Shown in pieces: positions 25,348 to 34,527 of a stretch of 64,000 nt of DNA (the stretch's first letter is position 1; each line of letters starts with the position of its first letter). The position numbers and the translations under genes are program-made. This DNA comes from Streptomyces clavifer (lineage in GTDB: Bacteria; Actinomycetota; Actinomycetes; Streptomycetales; Streptomycetaceae). The notes under the pieces were generated by a model. It made no database searches, was not told where the DNA came from, and saw only the letters and a program-made list of their open reading frames with translations. Location of the stretch: assembly GCA_014651175.1 (NCBI GenBank), contig BMWJ01000004.1:496001-560000 (forward strand), written 5' to 3'.

Positions 25348-26007
25348 ATGTCTGACGCCACGCTGAACTCCGTCACGCAGGATCCGGACGATTTCGCGGT
25401 CCAGGTCGCGGACCAGATCAAGACGTTCATCGTCGCGGTCAGTGAGGTCTCCAAGGCCCGTGAGCCCGAAGAGGCCGTCCCCGTCCTGCTCCTCCAGGTC
25501 TCCCAGCTGCTGCTGGCCGGCGGAAGGCTCGGCGCGTACGAGGACATCCTTCCGGATGAGCGCTACGAGCCCGATCTGGGCCCCGAGCCGGACGCCGACG
25601 GCCTGCGCGAGCGTTTCGCCGCGCTCCTGGAGCCGATCGACGTCTACTCCGAGGTCTTCGACCCGTACGAGCCCCGCAAACCCCCCGTGCCGCACCGCAT
25701 CTCGGACGACCTGGCCGACCTGGTCACGGACCTCGGCCACGGGCTGGCCCACTACGAGGCGGACCGCACGGCGGAGGCCATGTGGTGGTGGCAGTTCTCG
25801 TACTTCTCCAACTGGGGCTCCACCGCGTCGGCGGCCCTGCGCGCCCTCCAGTCCCTGATCGCCCACATCCGGCTGAACCAGCCCCTCCAGGAGCTCGACG
25901 GCCTGGACACGGACCAGGACCCGGGTGACGGCGACCTGGCCGAGGAGGCGGGCCGTGTGATGGCCGAGGAGATCGCGGGACCGCTCGGCCTGCGGCCGGT
26001 CACCTAG
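25348..26007 (+). CDS. DUF5063 domain protein
   Basis: A 219-residue acidic, helical cytosolic protein of the actinobacterial DUF5063 family, function unknown. Recognisable segments are DDFAVQVADQIKTFIVAVSEVS and WWWQFSYFSNWGSTASAALRALQSLI. In Streptomyces it typically lies between recR and the aspartokinase gene, as here. ATG 25348 follows GGGAGGT by 7 bp. Confidence 0.85.
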   Translation: MSDATLNSVTQDPDDFAVQVADQIKTFIVAVSEVSKAREPEEAVPVLLLQVSQLLLAGGRLGAYEDILPDERYEPDLGPEPDADGLRERFAALLEPIDVYSEVFDPYEPRKPPVPHRISDDLADLVTDLGHGLAHYEADRTAEAMWWWQFSYFSNWGSTASAALRALQSLIAHIRLNQPLQELDGLDTDQDPGDGDLAEEAGRVMAEEIAGPLGLRPVT

Positions 26008-26224
26008 GGACTGCCGTCCCGATCGGACCGATGGTGCGGGCTGTGTCGTGGGACACAAAGCGCGTGCGGGGCGGGCCAGTGGGCAACAGCCCCGTACGAG
26101 CAGTCCGGGGCGACACGCCGGACCACGTGGTGGGCGGGACATCTCACCATCTGGTAACGACGGGTCGATTCCGCACTGCTCGTTAAACTGAGCCGACCGC
26201 ACCATTATTGAGCGAGGAGCGCAC

Positions 26225-27496
26225 GTGGGCCTTGTCGTGCAGAAGTACGGAGGCTCCTCCGTAGCCGATGCCGAAGGCATCAAGCGCGTCGCCAAGCGAA
26301 TCGTCGATGCCAAGAAGAACGGCAACCAGGTGGTTGTCGTGGTGTCCGCGATGGGCGACACGACGGACGAGTTGATCGATCTCGCCGAGCAGGTATCCCC
26401 GATGCCTGCCGGGCGTGAGTTCGACATGCTGCTGACCGCCGGAGAGCGGATCTCCATGGCCCTGCTGGCGATGGCGATCAAGAACCTGGGCCACGAGGCC
26501 CAGTCCTTCACGGGCAGCCAGGCCGGTGTCATCACCGACTCGGTCCACAACAAAGCGCGGATCATCGATGTCACGCCGGGCCGTATCCGGACCTCGATCG
26601 ACGAGGGCAACATCGCCATCGTCGCCGGGTTCCAGGGTGTGAGCCAGGAGGGCAAGAACATCACCACCCTCGGCCGCGGCGGGTCCGACACCACCGCGGT
26701 CGCACTGGCCGCGGCGCTGGACGCCGAGGTCTGTGAGATCTACACCGATGTGGACGGTGTCTTCACCGCCGACCCCCGGGTCGTGAAGAAGGCCCAGAAG
26801 ATCGACTGGATCTCCTTCGAGGACATGCTGGAGCTGGCCGCGTCCGGCTCCAAGGTGCTGCTGCACCGCTGCGTCGAGTACGCACGCCGCTACAACATTC
26901 CGATCCACGTCCGCTCGTCCTTCTCCGGACTGCGCGGCACCTGGGTCAGCAACGAGCCGCAAGGGGACCAGCAGGTGGAGCACGCCATCATCTCCGGAGT
27001 CGCCCACGACGTCTCCGAGGCCAAGGTCACGGTCGTCGGCGTGCCGGACAAGCCCGGCGAGGCCGCGGCGATCTTCCGCGCGATCGCGGACGCGGAGATC
27101 AACATGGACATGGTGGTGCAGAACGTCTCCGCCGCGTCGACCGGTCTGACCGACATCACGTTCACGCTCCCCAAGGCGGAGGGCCGCAAGGCCATCGACG
27201 CCCTGGAGCGGAACCGGGCGGGCATCGGTTTCGAGTCGCTGCGCTACGACGACCAGATCGCGAAGATCTCCCTGGTCGGTGCGGGCATGAAGACCAACCC
27301 GGGCGTCACGGCGAGCTTCTTCGAGGCGCTGTCCGACGTCGGTGTGAACATCGAGCTGATCTCGACGTCCGAGATCCGCATCTCGGTGGTCACCCGGGTC
27401 GACGACGTCAACGAGGCCGTGCGCGCCGTGCACACCGCCTTCGGCCTCGACAGTGACTCCGACGAGGCCGTCGTCTACGGGGGCACCGGCCGATGA
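26225..27496 (+). CDS. ask: aspartokinase, alpha subunit
   Basis: This enzyme phosphorylates aspartate, the entry to lysine, threonine and methionine synthesis and to diaminopimelate for the cell wall. The 423-residue product has an N-terminal amino-acid-kinase domain ([14 protein letters not shown], then [19 protein letters not shown]) and two C-terminal ACT domains for feedback control. GTG 26225 follows GAGGAG. It overlaps asd by ATGA. A second in-frame start (GTG 26975) probably gives the separate beta subunit known in other actinobacteria. Confidence 0.96.
   Translation: MGLVVQKYGGSSVADAEGIKRVAKRIVDAKKNGNQVVVVVSAMGDTTDELIDLAEQVSPMPAGREFDMLLTAGERISMALLAMAIKNLGHEAQSFTGSQAGVITDSVHNKARIIDVTPGRIRTSIDEGNIAIVAGFQGVSQEGKNITTLGRGGSDTTAVALAAALDAEVCEIYTDVDGVFTADPRVVKKAQKIDWISFEDMLELAASGSKVLLHRCVEYARRYNIPIHVRSSFSGLRGTWVSNEPQGDQQVEHAIISGVAHDVSEAKVTVVGVPDKPGEAAAIFRAIADAEINMDMVVQNVSAASTGLTDITFTLPKAEGRKAIDALERNRAGIGFESLRYDDQIAKISLVGAGMKTNPGVTASFFEALSDVGVNIELISTSEIRISVVTRVDDVNEAVRAVHTAFGLDSDSDEAVVYGGTGR
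26975..27496 (+). other. probable internal start: aspartokinase beta subunit
   Basis: GTG 26975 is in frame at codon 251, with AAGGGG 8 bp upstream. It would give a 173-residue protein starting [18 protein letters not shown], containing both ACT domains. In Corynebacterium glutamicum the lysC beta subunit (172 residues) starts at the equivalent place inside the alpha gene. Confidence 0.65.
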
Positions 27497-28557
27497 CCCA
27501 CCGCCGCCCTTCGCTCGCGGTCGTGGGAGCGACCGGGGCGATCGGTGGCGTCATGCTCCAGATCCTTTCGCAGCACGCGGATGTCTGGGGCGAGGTGAGA
27601 CTGATCGCCTCCCCGCGTGCGGCCGGCCGCAAGCTGGTCGTGCGCGGTGAGGAGACCGAGGTCCTCGCGCTCGGCGAGGACGTGTTCGACGACGTGGACG
27701 TGGCCCTGTTCCTGGTGCCGGACGAGGTGTCCGCACAGTGGGTGCCGGTCGCCGCGTCGAAGGGCGTCGTCGTCATCGACGACTCCGCGGCGTTCCGCCT
27801 GGACGACGACGTGCCCCTGGTCGTCCCCGAGATCAACCCCCATGCCGTGCGGCTCAGACCTCGCGGCATCGTCGCGTCCCCGAACTGCACCACGCTGTCG
27901 CTGATCGTCGCTGTCGGCGCGCTGCACGCGGAATTCGGGCTGCGGGAGCTGATCGTCTCGTCCTACCAGGCGGTCAGCGGCGTGGGCCGCGACGGCGTCG
28001 CCGCACTGCGCGAGCAGCTGTCGCTGGTGGCCGGTACGGAGCTGGGCACGCGGCCCGGGGACGTACGCCGGGCGCTGGGCGACGCGGAGAGCGGTCCCTT
28101 CGCCGCTCCTGTCGCTCTGAACGTCGTGCCCTGGGCCGGCGACGACGCGGGGGGCGGCTGGTCCACCGAGGAGCTGGCCATCCGCGCGGAGTGCCGGAAG
28201 GTCCTGGGCCTCCCGGAGCTCAAGGTCACGGCGACCTGTGTGTACGTACCCGTCGTCGCGACGCACTCCATGTCCGTCCACGCCCGCTTCGAGAACGAGG
28301 TGACCGTGGAGCGCGCGCACGAGATCCTGGCGACCGCCCCCGGAGTGGTGCTCTTCGACGATCCGGCGGCCGGTGACTTCCCCACGCCGTCCGATGTCGT
28401 GGGTACGGACCCGACCTGGGTGGGGCGGGTGCGGCGGTCGATGGACGATCCGTACGCCGTCGAGATGTTCATCTGCGGAGATAATCTCCGAAAAGGTGCA
28501 GCTCTGAATGTCGCCGAGATCGCTGAATCCGTAGCCGGAGAATTCTCTCGGGTTTGA
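27493..28557 (+). CDS. asd: aspartate-semialdehyde dehydrogenase
   Basis: This enzyme reduces aspartyl phosphate (made by the aspartokinase encoded upstream) to aspartate semialdehyde with NADPH. The 354-residue product has the Rossmann start [18 protein letters not shown], the catalytic Cys132 in [22 protein letters not shown], and the substrate-binding [10 protein letters not shown] with its active-site histidine. Its ATG overlaps the ask stop (ATGA), giving the classic ask-asd operon. Confidence 0.95.
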   Translation: MTHRRPSLAVVGATGAIGGVMLQILSQHADVWGEVRLIASPRAAGRKLVVRGEETEVLALGEDVFDDVDVALFLVPDEVSAQWVPVAASKGVVVIDDSAAFRLDDDVPLVVPEINPHAVRLRPRGIVASPNCTTLSLIVAVGALHAEFGLRELIVSSYQAVSGVGRDGVAALREQLSLVAGTELGTRPGDVRRALGDAESGPFAAPVALNVVPWAGDDAGGGWSTEELAIRAECRKVLGLPELKVTATCVYVPVVATHSMSVHARFENEVTVERAHEILATAPGVVLFDDPAAGDFPTPSDVVGTDPTWVGRVRRSMDDPYAVEMFICGDNLRKGAALNVAEIAESVAGEFSRV

Positions 28558-28829
28558 TCGAACTTGTTTTGTAGGATCTGTGTATGCCCTGTGGGGAACT
28601 CGCTGGTCGGACCCTCTTGAGCTGGGCCGTTGCCATATCCGACGATGATCTCCTGACCTCCTGCAACCGCTAGTCGGATGCGGCGCGTCTATGCCGTCAC
28701 TTCTTGCGTGGCTGGATGCGTTTACGGGGCATTTGGGGAAGAGCAGGTACGAATGAGGGCATGTCGCACAGCATCGAACGCGGTGCCGTTCGCGTACAAC
28801 CCTGACGGGGGGAAGCGTGTCCAACTGGC

Positions 28830-29492
28830 GTGGCAGAGGTTCTCGACATCACAGTGGTGGGCCCGTTGCGAGGCGCTTCGGTGCGCCCGCTCCGGCGGCC
28901 CCGCGCAGCCGGCGGTATGCCGGTGATTGCGCCCATGCCCGCTGCGCGACCCACCCGGCTGCCGTCGCAGCGCGAGGGCGCTGAGGAGACGGTGGCGGCA
29001 GGAACGACGGTCGACCATCTCACCGAGACGTATCGCGCCCACTACCGGTCGCTGCTGGGTCTCGCGGCCCTCCTGCTGGATGACACGGCGTCCTGCGAGG
29101 ACGTGGTGCAGGAGGCGTTCATCCGCGTGCACTCGGCGCGCAACCGGGTGCGCGATCCGGAGAAGACCCTGGCGTATCTGCGCCAGACGGTGGTCAACCT
29201 GTCCCGCTCCGCGCTGCGACGGCGCATCCTCGGTCTGAAGCTGCTCTCCAAGCCGATGCCGGACATGGCGAGCGCCGAGGAGGGGGCCTACGACCAGCTG
29301 GAGCGGGACGCGCTGATCAAGGCGATGAAGGGGCTGCAGCGCCGCCAGCGCGAGGTGCTGGTGCTGCGGTACTTCTCGGACATGACGGAGGCTCAGGTCG
29401 CGGATGCGCTGGGCATATCGCTCGGTTCGGTGAAGGCGTACGGCTCCCGGGGGATAGCGGCACTGCGCGTCGTGATGGAGGCGCAGGCATGA
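28830..29492 (+). CDS. ECF (sigma-70 group 4) RNA polymerase sigma factor
   Basis: From GTG 28830 the product is 220 residues. About 60 unstructured N-terminal residues precede region 2 (LTETYRAHYRSLLGLAALLLDD...EDVVQEAFIRVH) and region 4 (RQREVLVLRYFSDMTEAQVADALGISLGSVKAYGSRGIAALR). The start is uncertain: ATG 28919 would give 190 residues, and neither start has a strong ribosome-binding site. The next gene overlaps it by ATGA and encodes a single-pass membrane protein, a typical place for an anti-sigma factor. A 272-bp, comparatively AT-rich gap separates it from asd. Confidence 0.88.
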   Translation: MAEVLDITVVGPLRGASVRPLRRPRAAGGMPVIAPMPAARPTRLPSQREGAEETVAAGTTVDHLTETYRAHYRSLLGLAALLLDDTASCEDVVQEAFIRVHSARNRVRDPEKTLAYLRQTVVNLSRSALRRRILGLKLLSKPMPDMASAEEGAYDQLERDALIKAMKGLQRRQREVLVLRYFSDMTEAQVADALGISLGSVKAYGSRGIAALRVVMEAQA

Positions 29493-30898
29493 GCGGGCCC
29501 GAGCACAGGCACGACGATGACCGGACTGGAAACGGAATTGTGAACGACGGGCCGGACAACACCCCGCACACCGATCCGGAGCAGGACGGTGAACGGGAGC
29601 AGGGCGAGGACGCGATCGACGGCGGTGCGGAAGAGGCCCCGGCCTCACGGTCCGCGGCGGCCACGGGGACATCCGTTTCAGGGGCGTCCGCCACCGGAGA
29701 CGCTGTCACCGGGAACTCCGTCACCGGGATCTCCGACTCCGTGACCACTGTGTCCGTGACCACTGTCTCCGGGCCGCGCAAGGCCGGGTCGCGTGAGGCC
29801 GGGTCACGTGGGGGCGTGGAGCATGAGGCCGGTGCGTCCGGCGGGGGCACGCTGACCGAGCTCTTCGGTGCCGGCGGTGCTCCCGGCGGCGTGGACATGG
29901 ACGAGGTCGCGCTGCGTCGCATGCTGCACGGCGCGGTCCGGGACCTCGAACCCTCCGACGGGATCCTCGACCACCTGCACCGCGCGGTACCCGCCCGGCG
30001 GGCCAGGCGGCGCCAGGCCGTGGTGGGAGCGGCAGCCGCGGCGCTGTTGATCGGCACGGCCGTGCCCGCGTTCGTCCATGTGACGAATTCCGAGGGCTCG
30101 GCCACCGCCAGCCCGGCCATCGCCGGCCACGGCGAGCAGGCACAGGGCGGCAACGGCCAGGACGCGGGCGACGAAGCAGGCAGCAAGCAGAGCGCCGGCC
30201 CCGCCGCCGAGCAGAACGAGGGTGTGAACGGCGAGGCCGACAGCTCCACCGCTCCGTCGGCGGGCCCCGGTACGGAGGACGAGGACGGCGGTACCGCCGG
30301 ACTGGAGGACTCACCGGGCGCCGAGGCCGCGGGCATGCCCGTCTGCGGCCCCGACCAGCTCGGTGTCGCCTCCGCCCAGGCGGGATCGCCCGGCGCGGAC
30401 GGCACGGTGTACGGGAGTTTCCGGATCGCCAACGTGTCCGACAGGGGCTGTTCGGTGACGAGCAACGGCACGGTGGGCTTCCAGGCGGGCGGCGCCGCCG
30501 ATCCGCTGAAGATCACCGTCGTGCAGCACACCGCGGGCGACCCGGCGGCCGGTCTGCCCGATCCGTCGCTGGAGCCGGGGAAGGTGGTGCTGAAGCCGGC
30601 CATGGCGTACGAGGTGCGGTTCGCCTGGGTGCCGACGGACACATGCCCGACCGGCGGGGGTTCGCCGAGCCCGACGCCCACGGACGGCGACGGCGGCGGA
30701 GGCATCGGGGGTGCCTCCGGGAGCGACACGGGGTCGACGGACACGGCACCGCAGTTCGGCAGCGCGGACGGCGGCCCGGCGGACGGCACCGTCGCGGTCA
30801 CCCACACACCGGAGTCGGGGGCGCCGACGGCGCAGACCACCATCTCCCGTGCCTGCGCCGGCACGATCTACCGCACGGGCGTCCTGGACGCCTCGTAG
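29489..30898 (+). CDS. single-pass membrane protein, possible anti-sigma factor
   Basis: The 469-residue product has a low-complexity N-terminal region (about 1-130, repetitive Thr/Ser/Val/Gly), a short helical block (VALRRMLHGAVRDLEPSDGILDHLHRA), a basic stretch (RRARRRQ), one membrane helix (about 175-195) and an outer region. The outer region starts acidic and Gly-rich and ends in a Cys-containing beta-rich domain. No zinc HxxxCxxC anti-sigma motif is present. Coupling to the sigma gene by ATGA suggests it regulates that sigma factor; this is inference. The order of residues is low-complexity enough that homology will be weak. Confidence 0.7.
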   Translation: MSGPEHRHDDDRTGNGIVNDGPDNTPHTDPEQDGEREQGEDAIDGGAEEAPASRSAAATGTSVSGASATGDAVTGNSVTGISDSVTTVSVTTVSGPRKAGSREAGSRGGVEHEAGASGGGTLTELFGAGGAPGGVDMDEVALRRMLHGAVRDLEPSDGILDHLHRAVPARRARRRQAVVGAAAAALLIGTAVPAFVHVTNSEGSATASPAIAGHGEQAQGGNGQDAGDEAGSKQSAGPAAEQNEGVNGEADSSTAPSAGPGTEDEDGGTAGLEDSPGAEAAGMPVCGPDQLGVASAQAGSPGADGTVYGSFRIANVSDRGCSVTSNGTVGFQAGGAADPLKITVVQHTAGDPAAGLPDPSLEPGKVVLKPAMAYEVRFAWVPTDTCPTGGGSPSPTPTDGDGGGGIGGASGSDTGSTDTAPQFGSADGGPADGTVAVTHTPESGAPTAQTTISRACAGTIYRTGVLDAS

Positions 30899-30936
30899 CG
30901 GGACCGCCGGTACCCGGGGCACGCCGACCGGTGCGT

Positions 30937-30980
30937 ACGCGGAGAGGCCCGCCGGATCCGTCCGGCGGGCCTCTCCGCGT
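30937..30980. terminator. 20-bp-stem bidirectional terminator
   Basis: A perfect 20-bp stem (30937-30956 with 30961-30980) closes a TCCG loop. It lies between the convergent genes ending at 30898 (+) and 30996 (-). Confidence 0.88.
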
Positions 30981-30995
30981 CGCTGTCCCGGGCTC

Positions 30996-31775
30996 TCAGT
31001 CGGCGTCCGCCGCGAGTCCCAGCTCCACGTCGCGTGCCGCCTCCGCCTCGCGGCGCATCAGCCGGAACCACATGAAGAGCACGAAGCCGCCGAAGACGAA
31101 CCACTCGCCGGTGTAGCCGAGGTTCTGGAAGGCCTTCAGGTCGAGCCCGCTGCCCTGGGCCGCTGCGGCGGGAACAGGCTTCATCGCCCCGCCGGCGCCG
31201 CCCGGTTCGGGCTCGGTCAGGGTCACCCAGGCGTCGTACACGTCGTACGGGACGAGATTCACGAGTGACGCCGCGCTGATCATGCCGAGCTGGCCCTCGG
31301 GCAGCCCTCCCCTGAGGTCGACACCGTCGCTGCTGGTGTTCTCGGAGGCCTGCAGGTCGCCGGTCAACGTGACCTCGCCGGCCGGTGCCGCCGGCACCCT
31401 GGCGCTGTCCGCGGTGCCGGGCAGCCAGCCCCGTACGACCGGCAGTGTCTTGCCGCCTTCGGTGCGCAGCAGGTTCAGCACATAGAAGCCCTCACGGTCG
31501 TCCAACTCGCGTCCGGGGACCAGGAACTGGTCGGCGTACGTTCCCGTGGCCACGGCGGGACGACCCGACGTCTCCGTACTCACGGGCAGCAGATCGTCGA
31601 GCGGCTTCGCGGCCCGGGTGCTCGGATCGGGCTTCTTCCCGGCCTCCTCGTGCGACTGCACACGGTCCTCGAAACGGCCGAGCTGCCAGGTGCCCATGAA
31701 CACACAGAACGGAATGGCCAGCACGACGAAGAGGTTGATGCCCCACCACCGGGGGGTCAGCAGGAACCTGTACAC
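30996..31775 (-). CDS. SURF1 family protein
   Basis: SURF1 proteins assist assembly of cytochrome c oxidase, probably in haem a insertion. The 259-residue product has one membrane helix near each end (WWGINLFVVLAIPFCVFMGTWQLGR at about 10-34, and NLGYTGEWFVFGGFVLFMWFRLMRR near the C-terminus) flanking an outer beta-rich domain, the SURF1 topology. GTWQLGRF and PVVRGWLP are family motifs. GTG 31775 is preceded by GGAGGGG at close spacing. No cytochrome oxidase genes are in the window. Confidence 0.9.
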   Translation of the reverse strand: MYRFLLTPRWWGINLFVVLAIPFCVFMGTWQLGRFEDRVQSHEEAGKKPDPSTRAAKPLDDLLPVSTETSGRPAVATGTYADQFLVPGRELDDREGFYVLNLLRTEGGKTLPVVRGWLPGTADSARVPAAPAGEVTLTGDLQASENTSSDGVDLRGGLPEGQLGMISAASLVNLVPYDVYDAWVTLTEPEPGGAGGAMKPVPAAAAQGSGLDLKAFQNLGYTGEWFVFGGFVLFMWFRLMRREAEAARDVELGLAADAD

Positions 31776-31837
31776 CCCTCCACGGTACGGTTCCCCGCTC
31801 CGGGCGGACGGAGCGGGGTGCACCATTTATCCGGGCC

Positions 31838-33652
31838 TTACACCCGTCCCAGGTGCCGCAGGGCGAAGTCCAGCTCCAGCCGGACCTGCTTGATCCGCTC
31901 CTCCACGACCAGCGAACCGTGGCCCGCGTCGTACCGGTACACCTCGTGGACCGCGTCGCGCGCGGCCAGGCGGTCCACGTAGTTGTCCACCTGGCGGATC
32001 GGGCACCGCGGATCGTTGACGCCGGCGGAGATGTAGACCGGGGCGCGCACCGCGTCCACGTAGGTCAGCGGGGACGACGCCTCGAACCGCTCAGGCACCT
32101 CGTCCGGCGTCCCGCCCAGCAGGGTGCGGTCCATCGCCTTCAGGGCCTCCATCTCGTCGTGGTACGCCGTGACGTAGTCGGCGACCGGGACCGCCGCCAG
32201 CCCCAGGGCCCAGGAGTCCGGCTGCGTACCGAGACCGAGGAGCGTCAGATAGCCGCCCCAGGAGCCGCCGGCGAGGACCAGCCCGGCCGGGTCGGCGAGG
32301 CCCGACTTCACCGCCCAGTCCCGGACCGCCGCGATGTCCTCCAGCTCGATCAGCCCGCCCCGGTGCTTGAGCGCGTCCGTCCACGCGCGGCCGTAGCCCG
32401 TCGACCCGCGGTAGTTGACCCGCACCACGGCGAAACCGTGGTCCACCCAGGCGGCCGGACCGGACGCGAAGGCGTCGCTGTCGTGCCAGGTGGGCCCACC
32501 GTGTATCTCGAAGACCGTGGGGAACGGGCCGTCACCGGTCGTGGGCGTCTGCACCAGGGCGTGGATACGTCCTCCGGGGCCCTCCACCCACGCGTCCCGC
32601 ACCGGCACGGAGGCAGGGGCCCCGGCCCCCGGCGGATCGAGGACGACGGCGCCGGTGGTGGACCGTACGGCGGGCGGCTGCGCGGCCGACGACCACAGGT
32701 ACTCCACCGTGCCGTCCGGGCGGGCCGTAGCACCCGACACCGTCCCTGCGGGGGTGTCGACCCGGACGGGACCCTCCGCGCCCGGCTCGTACCGCCACAG
32801 CTCGCTGCGGGCCTCGAAGTCGTGCTCGATCAGCAGCGCCGAGCCGTCCGGATACCACTCGGCACCCACATCACCGGGCAGATCGACCGGCAGGTCCGTC
32901 TGGGTCCCCGCAACCGGGTCCCAGATCATCGGCTCCCAGCGACCGCGGCGCTGGTGCCCGACGAGCAGCCGGGTGTCACCGGCCACCGGGGCGAAGCCCA
33001 GCACGGACAGGCCCAGCTCCTTCGTGCCGCCCTCGGTGTCGTCCAGCTCGGCGACGGTCGAGCCGTCGGGACGCACCACCCGCAGCGCGGAGTGCATCGC
33101 GTCGCCGTGCTCGGTGTGCTCCAGCGCGATCAGCGTGCCGTCGTGGGACAGGTCGCCGACCCCGGCGGACTCCCGGTGCCGGTAGATCTCCTGCACAGCA
33201 CCGGCGCGGACGACGTGGACCGTCGTACCGTCCTCGTCCGTCGACCGGCCGACCACCGCGGTCCCGTCCCGGCCGATCGCCAGCCCGGCCGGGTAGGAGG
33301 GCTCCAGACCCGGAGCGGCCGGCTCGTCCGCGCCGCCGCCGAAGGGCTGCCGCATCCACACACCGAACTCGTCGCCGTCGGTGTCCGCGAACCACCACAC
33401 GGCCTCCCCGTCCGGTGTCAGCACCCCGTCGGTCGTCCCGTTGGGCCGGTCCGTGACCTGGCGCTGCTCGCCGGTCTCCCGGTCCCAGGCGTACAGCTCG
33501 TACGTACCGGTGGCGTTGGAGACGAACAGCGCGCGGTGGGGAGCGTCCTGTGCCCAGTCGGGCAGGGAGACCCGGGCGGCGCGGAAGCGCTGCTCCCACT
33601 CGGGCGACTGCTCCCGCTCCGCCACGGACGTTTCGTTCTGTGTGTCGCTCAT
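31838..33652 (-). CDS. S9 family (prolyl oligopeptidase-like) peptidase
   Basis: The 604-residue product combines an N-terminal beta-propeller (repeats of DGxxVW/LxxD type, residues about 30-350) and a C-terminal alpha/beta-hydrolase peptidase domain. The nucleophile is Ser464 in AGGSWGGY, with Asp in GVNDPRCP and His in DAGHGSL near the end. It probably acts in the cytosol on short peptides as an acylaminoacyl- or dipeptidyl-peptidase. ATG 33652 was chosen because the upstream extension to 33934 is not protein-like. No strong ribosome-binding site is visible. Confidence 0.92.
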   Translation of the reverse strand: MSDTQNETSVAEREQSPEWEQRFRAARVSLPDWAQDAPHRALFVSNATGTYELYAWDRETGEQRQVTDRPNGTTDGVLTPDGEAVWWFADTDGDEFGVWMRQPFGGGADEPAAPGLEPSYPAGLAIGRDGTAVVGRSTDEDGTTVHVVRAGAVQEIYRHRESAGVGDLSHDGTLIALEHTEHGDAMHSALRVVRPDGSTVAELDDTEGGTKELGLSVLGFAPVAGDTRLLVGHQRRGRWEPMIWDPVAGTQTDLPVDLPGDVGAEWYPDGSALLIEHDFEARSELWRYEPGAEGPVRVDTPAGTVSGATARPDGTVEYLWSSAAQPPAVRSTTGAVVLDPPGAGAPASVPVRDAWVEGPGGRIHALVQTPTTGDGPFPTVFEIHGGPTWHDSDAFASGPAAWVDHGFAVVRVNYRGSTGYGRAWTDALKHRGGLIELEDIAAVRDWAVKSGLADPAGLVLAGGSWGGYLTLLGLGTQPDSWALGLAAVPVADYVTAYHDEMEALKAMDRTLLGGTPDEVPERFEASSPLTYVDAVRAPVYISAGVNDPRCPIRQVDNYVDRLAARDAVHEVYRYDAGHGSLVVEERIKQVRLELDFALRHLGRV

Positions 33653-34005
33653 GGCCCCATCAAACCCGATGTGGCGGCCACGCCGGGCAGCCTGTGGACA
33701 ACTCGTCGCAAGGCTCCCCGACCTGTGGATAACGTCCCGTCGTGCGCGTGGCAGCCTGAAGCCGAGGTCCGAAGTCCGAAGCCCGACGACTGATGGCCGA
33801 GGACTGATAGCCGACGCACCGGCGACCGGTGGGACGCCGGCCGGCTGTTGGGCGACCACGGCAGGCGGACGGCCATCCCGCTTCCCGGTGGGCCGACCGC
33901 CCGGGCGTCCCGATGCTGCACTCGGTCGAGGCATCGTGGCCGGTCAGCGGCCGACGGGCCCCGGGCGACGCCCGATTGTCAGTGGCGGGGGCCACACTCG
34001 GACCC
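33653..34005. other. intergenic region with heptamer repeats
   Basis: This 353-bp divergent region between the S9 peptidase and the SnoaL-like gene holds a run of 7-bp repeats (33767-33815) and otherwise GC-rich sequence without a recognisable product. Long open frames cross it on both strands but encode Arg/Gly/Pro-rich nonsense. Confidence 0.55.
33767..33815. repeat. degenerate 7-bp tandem repeats
   Basis: Seven consecutive heptamers read GTCCGAA, GTCCGAA, GCCCGAC, GACTGAT, GGCCGAG, GACTGAT, AGCCGAC, all fitting GnCnGAn. The 14-bp pair at 33788-33815 (GACTGATGGCCGAG / GACTGATAGCCGAC) shows a second-level duplication. The array lies 115-160 bp upstream of the S9 peptidase start. Confidence 0.75.
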
Positions 34006-34434
34006 ATGACTGACACGGCCGACAAGAGCGGCAGAGCCACCACCCCGAACGGCACGGCAGAGGTGCGGGCCGCCGTGGAGGCGTACTGGGCCGCGGCGGG
34101 AGCCCGCGACTGGGACGCGTTCGCCGCCACCCTCGCCGACGACGTGGTCTACGACCTGCCGCAGAGCCGTGAGCGGATCCGCGGCAAGGAGCGGTACCTG
34201 CGCTTCAACCAGGAGTACCCGGGGGACTGGCGCGTCCGGATCGAACAGCTGGTGGCCGACGGGGAAGGGCGGCAGGCCGCCGCACGGACGCTGGTCACGG
34301 CCGGCACCGAGCGGATGCAGGCCATTCACTTCTTCACGGTCGACGCCGAGGTGCGGATCGCCACGGTCACGGACTTCTGGCCCGAGGCGTACGAGCCCCC
34401 GGCGGGCCGTGAGCACCTCGTCGAGCGGTACTGA
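34006..34434 (+). CDS. SnoaL-like / nuclear transport factor 2-fold protein
   Basis: The 142-residue product fits the NTF2-like alpha+beta barrel: VRAAVEAYWAAAGARDWDAFAATLADDVVYDLPQSRERIRGKERYLRF is the usual helix-helix-strand start, and VRIATVTDFWPEAYEPPAGR is the usual end. Members range from polyketide cyclases to orphan binding proteins; the role here is unknown. ATG 34006 starts the conserved part, without a clear ribosome-binding site. It converges on the esterase gene. Confidence 0.8.
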   Translation: MTDTADKSGRATTPNGTAEVRAAVEAYWAAAGARDWDAFAATLADDVVYDLPQSRERIRGKERYLRFNQEYPGDWRVRIEQLVADGEGRQAAARTLVTAGTERMQAIHFFTVDAEVRIATVTDFWPEAYEPPAGREHLVERY

Positions 34435-34460
34435 CCCACCGATGGCTCCCGGCAGTGGAG

Positions 34461-34495
34461 GGCGGCGGCACCGGATGTCTCCCGGTGCCGCCGCC
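34461..34495. terminator. bidirectional terminator
   Basis: A 14-bp perfect stem (34461-34474 with 34482-34495, arm GGCGGCGGCACCGG) with a 7-nt loop lies between convergent genes ending at 34434 (+) and 34528 (-). Confidence 0.8.
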
Positions 34496-34527
34496 GCGCA
34501 GGCCCAGATGATCTACGTCTACGCGCG

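Noticed and set aside
28678-28926. 82-codon ORF between asd and the sigma gene
   Set aside because: Low-quality translation, overlaps the sigma-factor start, no ribosome-binding site.
31853-33793. 646-codon plus-strand ORF opposite the S9 peptidase
   Set aside because: Exact antisense of a gene with an intact catalytic triad; composition is that of a frame shadow.
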